Part shown: piece after piece, positions 44,007 through 51,255 of the stretch
Layout: each line of letters begins with the position of its first letter
Numbering within the stretch: position 1 is the first letter of the stretch
Assembly (NCBI RefSeq): GCF_007746075.1
Contig: NZ_CP036339.1
Location: forward strand, 6,380,028 to 6,444,027
Direction: 5' to 3'
DNA length: 64,000 nt
Source: Lacipirellula limnantheis
Lineage (GTDB): Bacteria > Planctomycetota > Planctomycetia > Pirellulales > Lacipirellulaceae
Notes under the pieces: model-generated
Databases searched by the model: none
What the model was told of the DNA's origin: nothing
What the model saw: the letters and a program-made list of their open reading frames with translations, nothing else
Program-made: the position numbers and the translations under genes

Positions 44007-45545
44007 ATGTCAAAAAACGATCCTAAGTCTTCTCGTCTGCTTGAGTTAGAGGCCATCATTGAAAAGCAATTAGCGGTGGCCAAGCGGGCACGCAGGAAGG
44101 AACTCGACGCCGCCAAGGCGTGCGGTGAAGCTCAGGTCGAAGCTCAACGCATCCTCGGCCACGGCAACTTCGAGAAATGGCGAAAGGAGACGTTTCCGCA
44201 GAGCCGTTCCGCATTGGCCAATCACAAGCGGATCGCTGAGAACTGGGATGTAGTAGACGAAGCACTCAAGAAGTCACCTGACATAGGAGTTAACGATGCC
44301 CTAGCCGCAATAAAAGCAAGCGAGGTGGCGGCCCTCAAAGACCGTCAGCATAACTCCGCTCGCCAATATCACCTGAAGGCCTCAAGGCGACTTTGGAAGA
44401 AGTTTAACGCGAACGAAGAAGCGCGTGCGCATTCACAACGGGTGATCAACATGCACTTTCGGAGATTCAGAGGGCATGAGTCGCAACGTAAGGAAGTCGG
44501 ATGCGTCAAATCTCACTTCTTGGACAGTGGCAGTTTCTCACTTCAAACTCATGCGAAGAGGTGGGCGCAAAAGAACAAGAAACAAGCATCGGACTTCTAT
44601 AGCAGTGACGACTTTCACATCTATCGGGACGCGTACGCGATGTTTGTCCACCGCTACTCGGATGCCGTCGACTTCTATGCTAACCTTGACGTGATCGGCG
44701 ATGGGGATTTGACTTGGTTGAACCAGCTATACTTGGAACAAGTCCATGGATGCAAACCCGTCCCAGTGGTGCACTTCAGTGCCGATGGACTTAAGTGGCT
44801 AAAACATTATATAGATCGAGGCTATACTTATATTGGCCTAGGAGGTCTTGTTGGGGCCGCACAGCGTTCTGAACGCCAAGCGTGGATTGCTGAATGCTTT
44901 GAATTAGCCCAACAGCGATCCATTAAGTTCCATGGGTTCGGCGTGGGTTCGCAAAAGACGATCTCGGCCCACTCGTGGCATTCTGTGGACACGGCGAGCT
45001 GGGTGGTCACCGCCGCAAATGGCAACATCTACGTGCCCCATTTCGAGGATGGCGGTTTTCGCTTCGACAAACCCCCGATGATCGTGCACGTCTCGGACGA
45101 CACGCCGCCCAAGAAGCTGTCAGAGTACGAGAACCGTTCAGAGGAAGAAGCAGCGCCGACCAGAGAATTTGAGAAGCTGACGAAAGTGAACCGAAGGCAC
45201 GTCCGCGATTGGCTCGACTCAATCAACGTGAAATGGGGCAAGAACGGTGACGACGGAAAGCCGAAGCGACGAGGTGTAATCAATTTCCACGAACCCCGCC
45301 GCGTAGCCAATCTTCGATACTATGAACGGCTGTCCAATCATTTAACACACGTGCGGATCTACTATTCCGGGTGTGGCAGCAGAATCACAAGCCCTGAGAC
45401 GGCATTAGGTGACGACGCCAACGTAATGCTGACGTACTACCTCATCAATAAGCCAACCGGCAAAGGAAAGCTCAACGTACGCTTCAAACGACTCTTACGA
45501 GCACGTCAGGCGCGGCTCAAGTTGAGTGCGAATGGTCAACCGTGA
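44007..45545 (+). CDS. DUF3102-like / tRNA-guanine-transglycosylase-like (DpdA-like) protein
   Basis: 512 residues. The N-terminus (1-85, helical, with ILGHGNFEKWRKETFPQSRS) resembles DUF3102. From about 165 the sequence carries the motif order of the TGT superfamily: FLDSGSF (172-177; TGT has DSGGF), YANLDVI, YIGLGGLVG (275-283; TGT GGLA-G), FHGFGVGS (308-315) and SVDTASWV (326-333) with a late aspartate. The CxCxxC-type zinc site of canonical TGT is not seen. Phages carry short DpdA-like versions that act in 7-deazaguanine DNA modification. It may modify DNA or tRNA; no queuosine-pathway gene is in the window. Confidence 0.7.
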   Translation: MSKNDPKSSRLLELEAIIEKQLAVAKRARRKELDAAKACGEAQVEAQRILGHGNFEKWRKETFPQSRSALANHKRIAENWDVVDEALKKSPDIGVNDALAAIKASEVAALKDRQHNSARQYHLKASRRLWKKFNANEEARAHSQRVINMHFRRFRGHESQRKEVGCVKSHFLDSGSFSLQTHAKRWAQKNKKQASDFYSSDDFHIYRDAYAMFVHRYSDAVDFYANLDVIGDGDLTWLNQLYLEQVHGCKPVPVVHFSADGLKWLKHYIDRGYTYIGLGGLVGAAQRSERQAWIAECFELAQQRSIKFHGFGVGSQKTISAHSWHSVDTASWVVTAANGNIYVPHFEDGGFRFDKPPMIVHVSDDTPPKKLSEYENRSEEEAAPTREFEKLTKVNRRHVRDWLDSINVKWGKNGDDGKPKRRGVINFHEPRRVANLRYYERLSNHLTHVRIYYSGCGSRITSPETALGDDANVMLTYYLINKPTGKGKLNVRFKRLLRARQARLKLSANGQP

Positions 45546-45898
45546 TACCACCAGGCGCCCACCCGGCCGATGACATACACCGGGATGGAAAGGATGAGTA
45601 GTCCCATCGTGAACCACCCGAGCGGGAAATTGACGGTTGGGTCGCCTACAGCAGTTCTCAGATCAAATGCTAAAGAGATTGTTGCCACGACAATTCCGGC
45701 GCCGCCGATTAATTGAATGAGCTTCCACTTCTTGCTGGTCGCCTCGATCGTTAGCACTTCCGCTTCCGTCGCGGCCACCGGCAACGAAGGAATGGAGACA
45801 GCTGCTCCACAACCGGGACAAGGACGGGAAGTCCCCGCCAGTTTTTCGGGTGCGTTGATGAACTTCTTGCACCCACCGCATTGAATTCGAATTGCCAT
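45536..45898 (-). CDS. Zinc-ribbon protein with two or three membrane helices
   Basis: 120 residues. MAIRIQCGGCKKFINAPEKL and CPGCGAAVSIP give two CxxC knuckles of a zinc ribbon, followed by a linker and hydrophobic helices (LIQLIGGAGIVVATISLAF and FTMGLLILSIPVYVIGRVG). Similar single-ribbon membrane proteins are frequent in planctomycetes. ATG 45898 starts the ribbon. The gene is convergent with, and overlaps by ten bases, the TGT-like gene. Confidence 0.75.
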   Translation of the reverse strand: MAIRIQCGGCKKFINAPEKLAGTSRPCPGCGAAVSIPSLPVAATEAEVLTIEATSKKWKLIQLIGGAGIVVATISLAFDLRTAVGDPTVNFPLGWFTMGLLILSIPVYVIGRVGAWWYHG

Positions 45899-46203
45899 GT
45901 GCAAGTTCCCAAGGAAAAAAGAAAGCCTACGACATCTCAGCATAACCGTGCACAATACGGATGCGGTAGTTAGTTTTCCAAACTTCACGTTGTCGCACCC
46001 TTAAAATGCTCCCGAAAACCTACTATCCACTCACACGGCCGCAGCACCCCTACCCCTGTCAAGTTTAGGGGTCTGCCAATCTTCTCCTGATGATGGTGCG
46101 TAACTCCCGGGAAACCCGTACCCCCCAGTCCCCACCGCACCTGTCAAAAATAAGGTTCCCCAGCTAGCCACCCTGCGCACCACCTGTGCTAATGGTTGGG
46201 TAA
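45899..46203. other. Non-coding stretch with a hairpin
   Basis: Contains ACCCCT/AGGGGT hairpin (46052-46072) and C-rich sequence; no gene recognised. The right half probably holds the promoter of 46244-46585. Confidence 0.45.
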
Positions 46204-46219
46204 GTGAACGCGCGTTCAC
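46204..46219. promoter_or_regulatory. Perfect 16-base palindrome, operator-like
   Basis: GTGAACGCGCGTTCAC lies 25 bases before the start of the next gene and is exactly self-complementary, the form expected of a dimeric repressor site. Confidence 0.55.
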
Positions 46220-46243
46220 ACCCACCACACAGGAGACCCGGTA

Positions 46244-46585
46244 ATGGCATCAACGTCCAAGAAGAAGACCCCTGGAACTACCAAGACCACGACCAAGCGC
46301 GTTAGACGGGGCCCTAGCGCCCCAGAAACGGTGAAAACACCCACCGCCAAACCCCCCATTGCCAAGGTGGGTGTCATCGCCACCATCCTTGCCGAACTGC
46401 GCAAGGCAACCAAGGACAAACCGGTGACCAAGGCACAACTGGGGGAACGGTTGGCAAAGGCGTTCCCCGATAAGGAACCGACCGGGTTGGCACGCACCGT
46501 TTCCTGCCAAGTCCCCGGACGCATCAGCAGGGAACAGGAGGTGACCGTTAAGAGCGACGGGGAAGGTGGCTTCTGGATCGCTTAG
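46244..46585 (+). CDS. Small basic protein with winged-helix-like C-terminus
   Basis: 113 residues. A Lys/Thr/Pro-rich, histone-like N-terminus (STSKKKTPGTTKTTTKRVRR) precedes a compact domain (VGVIATILAELRKATKDKPV, AQLGERLAKAFPDKEPTGLA, GGFWI) with the helix-helix-helix-strand pattern of a small winged helix. AGGAGACCC before the ATG is a good ribosome-binding site. It is probably DNA-binding; a role in transcription or nucleoid contact of the element is inferred. A perfect palindrome sits upstream. Confidence 0.7.
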   Translation: MASTSKKKTPGTTKTTTKRVRRGPSAPETVKTPTAKPPIAKVGVIATILAELRKATKDKPVTKAQLGERLAKAFPDKEPTGLARTVSCQVPGRISREQEVTVKSDGEGGFWIA

Positions 46586-46613
46586 TTATCAATACCACAA
46601 CGCAACGCAGTAC

Positions 46614-46646
46614 ACGGGCCAGGTAACTCCTGGCCCGTTGTCGTTT
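46614..46646 (+). terminator. Hairpin terminator
   Basis: A perfect ten-base stem ACGGGCCAGG / CCTGGCCCGT with a five-base loop, then TGTCGTTT. Confidence 0.75.
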
Positions 46647-46660
46647 ACACAGGAAACATC

Positions 46661-47263
46661 ATGACCAAAGTAGCCGCATACATCCGCACGTCCCTGGAAA
46701 ACCAAGGGCAAGGACTCGACTCCCAGGAACGGGCGATCAAGGAATACCTCACCAACCACGGCATGGACGCCACGTTCTACCGGGACGAACTATCCGGCGC
46801 CACAACCGACCGACCTGCCCTGAAGCGGCTCCAAGCGGATGTATTCAAGGGGAAGGTGAACGTGGTCATTGTGTGGAAGCTCGACCGCATCTCCCGGTCG
46901 TTGAAGGACGGTATCAACATCCTCAGCGGTTGGTTGGAAAAGGATGTACGGGTGATTGCGGTGGCCCAGCAACTAGACTTCACGGGACCTGTGGGGCAGA
47001 TGGTGGCGGCGGTGTTGTTTGCCCTCGCTGCCATGGAACGGGAGAACATCAGGGAGAACACCCGTAGAGGCATGGCTGCTGCCAAGGCACGAGGCGCCGT
47101 CATTGGGAAGCGTCCGACCCTGTTTGCCAAGGACATTGTGCCCTTACTCCAAGACGGGATGTCCCTGTCGGCGGCGGCACGTCACCTCAAGAAGTCACGC
47201 CAAGCTATTTACGATTGTCTCCAACGGGAAGGGGTGGACGTGACGTCCTTAATTGCACGCTGA
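46661..47263 (+). CDS. Serine resolvase / invertase-type recombinase
   Basis: 200 residues with the full small serine-recombinase plan: AAYIRTSLENQGQGLDSQER (catalytic Ser11), FYRDELSGATTDRPALKRLQ, VIVWKLDRISRSLKDGINIL (the DRxxRS motif), the long E-helix region FALAAMERENIRENTRRGMA, and a C-terminal helix-turn-helix LSAAARHLKKSRQAIYDCLQ. Likely resolves dimers or inverts a segment of the element. AGGAAAC before the ATG serves as ribosome-binding site. Confidence 0.92.
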   Translation: MTKVAAYIRTSLENQGQGLDSQERAIKEYLTNHGMDATFYRDELSGATTDRPALKRLQADVFKGKVNVVIVWKLDRISRSLKDGINILSGWLEKDVRVIAVAQQLDFTGPVGQMVAAVLFALAAMERENIRENTRRGMAAAKARGAVIGKRPTLFAKDIVPLLQDGMSLSAAARHLKKSRQAIYDCLQREGVDVTSLIAR

Positions 47264-47368
47264 TGATCTTTTTGGGAAATCTTTCTAGATGATGTATTGA
47301 GATCATATCGGATCGAGTGGACAACCGTGGAACTGTACACGGTAATCGACCACACTGTCCGGTATGAA

Positions 47369-47758
47369 ATGAAAACCCAACGCCCCACAACGCGAGCGGA
47401 ACGACGAGCCAAGAATCCGGCTACCCTTCCCGCCAAGTGGGAGCCGAAGTTTGTGGATACCGCCGACCAGCGGTTGAAGACCATTAAGCTCATTCGGCGC
47501 CGGTTGGGCCGTTTGGTGGAAGAGGCAGGGTGCGACTCCTTTCAAAAGGAGTTGCTTGCCGAGAACGCCATCTTCGTTGCGGTGCAGTTGGAGACCATGC
47601 GCGTCAACGCCTTGGAGGGCAAGTCCTTCGACGCTGGCGTTTATACGCAGATGGTGAACTGCCTCTCCGGACTGCTGGCCAAGCTCGGCCTCAATAAGCA
47701 AGCCGCCCAGGTCGAATCCCTGTCGACAATCCTCGCAGAATCGAGGAGGGCGAAGTGA
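47369..47758 (+). CDS. Small terminase subunit-like protein
   Basis: 129 residues, basic start then DQRLKTIKLIRRRLGRLVEE and further helices (FVAVQLETMRVNALEGKSFD, YTQMVNCLSGLLAKLGLNKQ). The stop overlaps the start of the large terminase (GTGA), the typical TerS-TerL arrangement. Sequence similarity to known small terminases is weak, so the assignment rests on position and helical character. Confidence 0.65.
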   Translation: MKTQRPTTRAERRAKNPATLPAKWEPKFVDTADQRLKTIKLIRRRLGRLVEEAGCDSFQKELLAENAIFVAVQLETMRVNALEGKSFDAGVYTQMVNCLSGLLAKLGLNKQAAQVESLSTILAESRRAK

Positions 47759-49164
47759 ACATCATACAAGCCTGCAAGGATGAAAGGCTCTTCCGCCCTT
47801 ATTTCGGAAAGGAGTATCCGACGTTCTCCACTTGGCGGTGGGTCATGCGTGCCATCTATGGCCTCCCCATCACAAGTGAGAAGGGGCGGGAGTTTATTCA
47901 GGAGGTCACCGGCCGTGATCCCAATAAGCTCAATCCCAACGGTTACAGCCAAGCCGTGGTGCTCACCGGGCGCCGCAGTGGCAAGTCGAAGTCCATCGCC
48001 GCCGTGGGAGCTTATGAAGCGGTGCTTGCCGGGCATGAGCGGCGACTAAGTAAAGGGGAGCCGGGATACGTCGGCATTTATTCCCCGACCAAGTTGCAGT
48101 CTGGGATTGTCAAAAAGTACATCCACGGACTGTTCCAAGAGGCGCCAGCCCTGCGGAATGAGATTGTCCGTGAGACCCAGATGGGCTTTGAATTGCGCAA
48201 TGGAATCACCATCGGAATCTTTGCCGGCGACTTCCGCACCGTCCGCGGCTTTACGTTGCTTGCCGCCATCGTCGATGAGGTGTGCTTCTTCGGCATGGAG
48301 GCGGAACAGCAGAAGGTTAAGTCCGACACCGAATTGATCAGTGCTATCCGTCCGGGTCTCACCACCACGGAAGGACGATTGCTGACCATATCGTCCGTCT
48401 ACGCGAAACGCGGGTGGGCTTACAACACCTGGAAGCGGGACTTCGGGAACGACGACGCCGAGGATTGTTTGGTGGTGTCGGCGCCGTCGCGAGTGATGAA
48501 TCCCACGCTGTCCCAAAAGCATATCGACAACGCCCTCCGGGACGACTACGCCAAGGCACGTGCGGAATACTTCTCGGAATGGCGTGATGACGTTGGCTTG
48601 TTCATCCCTCGCGAGGTGGTGGAAGCCCTTGTCATGAAGGGCGTGGACGAGCTTCAACCCCGCAGAGATCAGAAGTATTGGGCGTTCGTAGACGTGTCCG
48701 GTGGACGCGGTGACGCTGCGGCGTTGGCCGTTGCCGCCAAGGTGGACGGGGAACTGACCATCCACCACGTCGGGCACTGGAAGGCGCCGTTCGATCCGGA
48801 ACGGGTGGTCACCGAGATGGTCGCCACCCTGAAACGGTACGGTCTCAGCCGCGTCGTTGGAGACAACTACGCAGGGGAATGGGTCGCATCGGCATTCACC
48901 AAGCGTGGGATCAAGTACGCCAAGTCCGAGAAGAATAAAAGCGAGCTTTATCTAGAGTTGCTGCCCAAGCTTTGCAGCGGAGGTATCCGGCTCTTAGATC
49001 ACGAACCGACCATCGCCCAGCTGTGCGCGTTGGAACGCCGCACCCGTTCCGGAGGACGGGACACCATCGACCATCCACCTGGCGGTCACGACGACCTCGC
49101 GAACGTCATTGCCGGAGTCTGTCAGGTGGCCATCACACCACGCATCCAAGTCGGTGCATTTTGA
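47755..49164 (+). CDS. Phage terminase large subunit (satellite copy)
   Basis: 469 residues with Walker A TGRRSGKSKS (71-80), Walker B AIVDEVCFFG (171-180), coupling motif ISSVYAKRGW, and a C-terminal RNase H-like nuclease (VDVSGGRGDAAALAVA, VGDNYAGEWV, HPPGGHDDLANVIA) with the catalytic acids. GTG 47755 overlaps the preceding stop. It would cut and pump DNA into a procapsid; the element has no portal or capsid gene of its own, so it should use those of another phage. It differs clearly from the head-cluster terminase at 57680. Confidence 0.9.
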   Translation: MNIIQACKDERLFRPYFGKEYPTFSTWRWVMRAIYGLPITSEKGREFIQEVTGRDPNKLNPNGYSQAVVLTGRRSGKSKSIAAVGAYEAVLAGHERRLSKGEPGYVGIYSPTKLQSGIVKKYIHGLFQEAPALRNEIVRETQMGFELRNGITIGIFAGDFRTVRGFTLLAAIVDEVCFFGMEAEQQKVKSDTELISAIRPGLTTTEGRLLTISSVYAKRGWAYNTWKRDFGNDDAEDCLVVSAPSRVMNPTLSQKHIDNALRDDYAKARAEYFSEWRDDVGLFIPREVVEALVMKGVDELQPRRDQKYWAFVDVSGGRGDAAALAVAAKVDGELTIHHVGHWKAPFDPERVVTEMVATLKRYGLSRVVGDNYAGEWVASAFTKRGIKYAKSEKNKSELYLELLPKLCSGGIRLLDHEPTIAQLCALERRTRSGGRDTIDHPPGGHDDLANVIAGVCQVAITPRIQVGAF

Positions 49165-49177
49165 AAGGAGTCACATC

Positions 49178-49696
49178 ATGCCACGAATCTATGAATACCG
49201 CGGCTCAAATCATCTGACCAAACAGTTTGATGAACGCAACGGCGGGAAATGCATCTTCTCCGACCGTGCCTATCGGTATCCCAACGGTGCCTTGCGGGAC
49301 CAGGACCCCCTCGGCTTTCTAATGGACCCGCCCAATGACCCGAAGGAACGTCAGGACAAACTCGTCAGCTACTGGAAGCATTTCACGGAGCTTGCGGTCG
49401 ACGACTTTTACAAGCGGCGTGAGGAGATTCTGGCCCAAGCTGACTACTTGGCCAATGCCGGCGCCACGGAGACCGCGGAGAAGGAACTGCGGCAGTTGCA
49501 GGACATCGTCCTCAACGCCCGTCGTTCCCTGGCCGATGCGGAGAACGAAGCCCTGCGTTTGAAGTGGAACGCGGCAACGGTGGCCGAAGCGCTGGAGAAG
49601 CAGAGACTGAAAGACGAGCAGGACACCCGTTTTCAGCACAGCGTTAGCTCTCGCAAGTCCGCCGCCGTGAAGTCCATCGAATCCATCCGCGTCTAA
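49178..49696 (+). CDS. Hypothetical protein downstream of the satellite terminase
   Basis: 172 residues. N-terminal MPRIYEYRGSNHLTKQFDER and a long helical C-terminus with heptad-like character (AEKELRQLQDIVLNARRSLA, ENEALRLKWNAATVAEALEK) predicted to form a coiled coil. AAAGGAG seven bases before ATG 49178 is a good ribosome-binding site. A scaffold-like or terminase-partner role is possible from its place; no family was recognised. Confidence 0.7.
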   Translation: MPRIYEYRGSNHLTKQFDERNGGKCIFSDRAYRYPNGALRDQDPLGFLMDPPNDPKERQDKLVSYWKHFTELAVDDFYKRREEILAQADYLANAGATETAEKELRQLQDIVLNARRSLADAENEALRLKWNAATVAEALEKQRLKDEQDTRFQHSVSSRKSAAVKSIESIRV

Positions 49697-49743
49697 CCGG
49701 CGCCGCACACAACCAATCACACACCACACCCAAGGAGGGGAAC

Positions 49744-50313
49744 GTGAAAGCTCAATACAGATTCAACGGCGAACTTGGTCACGTGGAGGGATGCCCCCGT
49801 TCCTGCGTCAACACGTTTCGACGTTTGGCACGAGAAGGGGAGTTCCAGCCCGACCGCCTGTTCGCCAATGTCGACGAGACCGCAGAGCTTGGAATGATCG
49901 ACCAGGAGTCGGACATCCTCAACGGCTTTGCTCTTTGCCTCGACGAGTCAATCAAGCCCACTGTGTTTTCGAAGAACGACTTTGTCACGCTAGTTACTTA
50001 CCGTTCCGTCAAGGAGGACAACATGCATCGAACGATCGAATTTGACAATGAAGAAACCGCTGGCAGCCGGTTTGATCCCGACGGCGGCGGCCTACCCGAC
50101 GCCCAGTTATTTGAAGAACCGGACCTGGACGATGACCTCGTCTCGTACGGCGGCGCCGCGGGGACGCACAACGCGGAGGAGGGTTTGGACCTACCGACCC
50201 TGAACTGGAACGCCCCCGTGCCGGGACAGCTCAAGCCCAAGCGGAAGGGTCGTCCCGCACCGTCGGATGACGACGAGGAAACCGGCCTCGACCTCATGGA
50301 AATGAAGTGGTGA
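49744..50313 (+). CDS. Hypothetical protein with an internal in-frame start
   Basis: 189 residues. AAGGAGGGG precedes GTG 49744. Inside, AAGGAGG (50011-50017) sits five bases ahead of ATG 50023 in the same frame, so a 96-residue C-terminal product (MHRTIEFDNEETAG...) is likely made as well. The short part is acidic and proline/glycine-rich with APSDDDEETGLDLMEMKW at its end, probably disordered. No family recognised. Overlapping long and short forms are typical of phage scaffold-protease or scaffold pairs. Confidence 0.7.
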   Translation: MKAQYRFNGELGHVEGCPRSCVNTFRRLAREGEFQPDRLFANVDETAELGMIDQESDILNGFALCLDESIKPTVFSKNDFVTLVTYRSVKEDNMHRTIEFDNEETAGSRFDPDGGGLPDAQLFEEPDLDDDLVSYGGAAGTHNAEEGLDLPTLNWNAPVPGQLKPKRKGRPAPSDDDEETGLDLMEMKW

Positions 50314-50317
50314 AGCC

Positions 50318-50812
50318 ATGAGTAAAAGGCCCCTCTGTCAATTCCCCGAACCTTGGTTCAATCACATCTTCATCGCCGGTGAAAGGATCAAGGTCGGGGC
50401 GTGTGTGGAACTAAGGCGTTACCCCGAAAACCGACAGTGGTGGCGCCTCTACAACGCCACGCTCGGAGCGATGACTGCCGGTCTCATCGTCATACCCAAG
50501 GACGACGAGACGGAGGTGGAGGAGGGGGAAGACGTCCTCGTACGCCAGTGCTTCGGTCACGTCTACATCAAGGCGTTACTGAAGAAGGGCGAGCGGGTCC
50601 AGTCCGGAGTTTATGAACGCGGTCACACCGTCGGCGGTACGGACTTGATATCGGGAGGCAACGGGACCGTGATTCCCGCTTCCCGGTTCACCGCCGCCAA
50701 GATGATTGTGGGCAACGCCTGCGAGACGGTCGACCTGACCGACGCGGAGGAGGACCGTTTGATATTGATTCGTACGCAGTTGTATTTAGGAGACGTTGCA
50801 GTAGCTGGCTAA
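50318..50812 (+). CDS. Hypothetical protein, last gene of the satellite packaging operon
   Basis: 164 residues beginning MSKRPLCQFPEPWFNHIFIA, strand-rich in the middle (VRQCFGHVYIKALLKKGERV) and ending helical (DAEEDRLILIRTQLYLGDVA). No known motif. It lies five bases after the preceding gene, so it belongs to the terminase operon. The beta-rich centre is in keeping with a head-decoration or adaptor fold, a guess only. Confidence 0.65.
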   Translation: MSKRPLCQFPEPWFNHIFIAGERIKVGACVELRRYPENRQWWRLYNATLGAMTAGLIVIPKDDETEVEEGEDVLVRQCFGHVYIKALLKKGERVQSGVYERGHTVGGTDLISGGNGTVIPASRFTAAKMIVGNACETVDLTDAEEDRLILIRTQLYLGDVAVAG

Positions 50813-50914
50813 GGGTTAATTCCTTCTTGGCCCAATGGTTGATGTTGTACGGGTGGCTTCTTGCCGTTTCCAGGCTGCCCGTTGTGCAACGTCAACTGCC
50901 AGTTAATGCAACTT

Positions 50915-51004
50915 CCGGGAGGGGGACGTTTACCAATGGCGTCCTGCCGCCGATTGAGGGGGTGAATCCAGGCACCGGTTCTCGGCGGCGCCCTCCCGGG
51001 TTTT
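50915..51004 (+). ncRNA. Structured element S1 (three-way-junction-like)
   Basis: P1 CCGGGAGGG (50915-50923) with CCCTCCCGG (50991-50999), P2 GGACG/CGTCC (50924-50944), P3 GCCGCCGA/TCGGCGGC (50946-50989), then TTTT. Either a structured RNA ending in a weak terminator or a DNA-level structure. Confidence 0.5.
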
Positions 51005-51017
51005 ACACACAGCAGTG

Positions 51018-51124
51018 CCCAGGCGGTGGCCACGGTGACAGGTCGTACTTGTCATCGTGCCCCCTGATGAGTGACAACTTTATAAGTTGGCGATGATGTT
51101 AAACCATCAGAGCCACCGCCTGGG
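51018..51124 (+). ncRNA. Structured element S2 (multi-branched)
   Basis: P1 is a perfect 13-base stem CCCAGGCGGTGGC (51018-51030) with GCCACCGCCTGGG (51112-51124). P2 CACGGTGACA/TGTCATCGTG (51031-51059) has ten pairs with one G-T. P3 CTGATG/CATCAG (51064-51110) encloses P4 CAACTT/AAGTTG (51075-51089). The arms stack into a compact, fully paired plan, which is unlikely by chance. Confidence 0.6.
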
Positions 51125-51146
51125 ACGTTGTGATACACTTTTGATA

Positions 51147-51230
51147 GGGGGCGGCACGTTGCGGAAGTCATGAGCCGCAATGAGCTAACTAAACCGTAGC
51201 CCGGTTAGGCACGCCGCCCCCTGTTTTTGT
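51147..51230 (+). ncRNA. Structured element S3 with terminator, upstream of the integrase gene
   Basis: P1 GGGGGCGGC (51147-51155) with GCCGCCCCC (51213-51221), P2 TTGCGG/CCGCAA (51159-51180), P3 CTAAC/GTTAG (51185-51208), then TGTTTTTGTTT. CCGTAGCCC (51195-51203) also pairs with GGGCTACGG at 51233 and 51246, next to the integrase start, so alternative folds could control that gene. Confidence 0.55.
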
Positions 51231-51255
51231 TTGGGCTACGGGAAGGGCTACGGAT

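Noticed and set aside
50827-51096. 89-residue frame across S1 and S2
   Set aside because: It runs through strongly base-paired sequence, lacks a good start and ends arbitrarily.
51064-51098. CTGATGAG followed by a hairpin as a hammerhead ribozyme
   Set aside because: The GAAA core that must follow stem II is absent (CGATG instead), and the stem fits better within S2.
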